6,093 bases of DNA. Origin: an uncultured Chitinophaga sp. GTDB lineage: Bacteria > Bacteroidota > Bacteroidia > Chitinophagales > Chitinophagaceae. Under the pieces are notes generated by a model. That model saw nothing but the letters and a program-made list of their open reading frames with translations. It was not told where the DNA came from and searched no databases. The stretch lies in contig NZ_CALNBI010000418.1 of the NCBI RefSeq assembly GCF_937874145.1, forward strand, positions 1 through 6,093, written 5' to 3'. Made by a program: the position numbers and the translations under genes. Of this stretch, positions 5,616 through 6,093 are shown in pieces (position 1 is the first letter of the stretch; each line of letters begins with the position of its first letter).

Positions 5616-6093
5616 TGACGGGTGTTGTAAGCATTTGGCGGTTCGCCAGTTCGCGTATCTGGCGGTTTCCGTTGGCGAACCATTGGGTAAGGGCTTTGTT
5701 CATGATGGCCACGTGATGGTCTTCCACTTCGAACGTGGCACCGGCGATGTGCGGCGTGGCGATCACGTGCGGCTGGTCGATGATCCGGTAGTCCGTTTCG
5801 TCGGGCGGTTCGTTATCGAACACGTCGAGCACCGCGCCGCGGATGGCGCGCGATTCGAGGGCGGCGAGGAGATCTTCCCGCTTCACCACGGCCGCGCGCG
5901 CCGTATTCACAAAAATGGCGTCTTTTTTCATCAATGTCAATACGCGGGCGTCGATCATGTTTTTCGTTTCTTCCGTCACGGGGAGGTGGATGGAAACGAC
6001 GTCGCTGGTGGTGAAGAGCTCTTCCAGCGTACATTTGGTGTAAGCGGGATCGTATTCCGTTACATATGGATCGAAGAAGCGGATGTTGCAGGG
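5608..6093 (-). CDS. D-isomer-specific 2-hydroxyacid dehydrogenase, C-terminal part (N-terminus beyond window)
   Basis: The minus-strand frame is open from the right edge to TAA (5608-5610), giving 161 residues of a family normally about 310-340 long. The visible part is the later half of the NAD-binding domain plus the C-terminal helix region. It begins just after the glycine-rich loop. FFDPYV (6-11) carries an aspartate (D8) typical of NAD rather than NADP preference. LEELFTTSDVVSIHLP (23-38), the catalytic arginine in NTARAAVV (R66), the glutamate in DVFDNEPP (E95) and the histidine in TPHIAG (H115) follow. The catalytic triad is complete. The enzyme interconverts a 2-keto acid and a D-2-hydroxy acid. 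The motifs fit the phosphoglycerate/hydroxypyruvate/2-ketogluconate reductase group without deciding between them. The GTG at 5979 is an internal valine, not a start. This is the first visible gene of the operon, and its stop overlaps the LsrK-like kinase start. Confidence 0.9.
   Translation of the reverse strand, partial: PCNIRFFDPYVTEYDPAYTKCTLEELFTTSDVVSIHLPVTEETKNMIDARVLTLMKKDAIFVNTARAAVVKREDLLAALESRAIRGAVLDVFDNEPPDETDYRIIDQPHVIATPHIAGATFEVEDHHVAIMNKALTQWFANGNRQIRELANRQMLTTPVNG
5636..5680. repeat. Cluster of short inverted and direct repeats at the dehydrogenase 3' end
   Basis: Within the last 25 codons of the dehydrogenase, TGGCGGTT occurs twice in direct orientation (5636-5643 and 5660-5667). 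GTTCGCCA (5641-5648) is also the exact inverse of TGGCGAAC (5673-5680), and CGCCAG (5644-5649) pairs with CTGGCG (5659-5664). Several mutually exclusive hairpins are therefore possible about 20-65 nt before the kinase start. The repeated bases encode two NRQ tripeptides, so the repeat may simply reflect the protein sequence. Confidence 0.5.

Noticed and set aside
4632..5618. Long open frame (328 codons) on the plus strand opposite the LsrK-like kinase
   Set aside because: It lies wholly antisense to a kinase with full motifs. Its translation is rich in G, R, A and E without recognisable domains, as expected from GC-rich DNA read in a shadow frame.
5608..5979. Dehydrogenase gene starting at the GTG at 5979
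   Set aside because: The frame continues to the right edge with conserved NAD-domain residues (FFDPYV, LEELF, SDVVSIHLP), so this GTG is an internal valine.

Overview
The window looks like chromosomal DNA of a GC-rich member of the Bacteroidota, most likely Chitinophaga-like. The reasons are a DUF5690-type membrane protein (a family I know mainly from this phylum), a signal peptide ending in the FAQ cleavage pattern common there, and almost no Shine-Dalgarno sequences in front of well-supported starts. The assignment rests on protein resemblance read by eye, so genus level is uncertain. I see no RNA gene, mobile element or CRISPR array.

Layout. Positions 1-759 (+) hold the C-terminal part of a DUF5690 polytopic membrane protein cut by the window start. 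Its last 24 bases overlap the tail of a convergent DUF1304 small membrane protein gene (736-1098, -). Positions 1099-1224 are intergenic and contain a strong rho-independent terminator (1162-1191) that serves the minus-strand genes to its right. From 1225 to the right edge, everything is on the minus strand and packed as one apparent operon. In transcription order it holds a D-2-hydroxyacid dehydrogenase (partial, 5608-6093), an LsrK-like FGGY kinase (4170-5615), a second FGGY kinase resembling plant/cyanobacterial D-ribulose kinases (2742-4157), a histidine phosphatase (2153-2749) and an exported glycerophosphodiester phosphodiesterase (1225-2148). Junctions are 8-nt overlap, 12-nt gap, 8-nt overlap and 4-nt gap, and the operon ends at the terminator.

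How the genes may work together. A dehydrogenase acting on a 2-keto/2-hydroxy acid, two kinases from different FGGY subfamilies and a small-molecule phosphatase suggest a catabolic route for an unusual sugar, sugar acid or polyol. Two distinct substrates, or one substrate and its isomer, would be phosphorylated. The periplasmic phosphodiesterase could release a polyol or polyol phosphate outside the cytoplasm. The substrate cannot be read from this window, because the operon's 5' part (promoter, any regulator, aldolase or transporter) lies beyond position 6093. This uncharacterised two-kinase operon is the most interesting item here; the remaining genes are ordinary.
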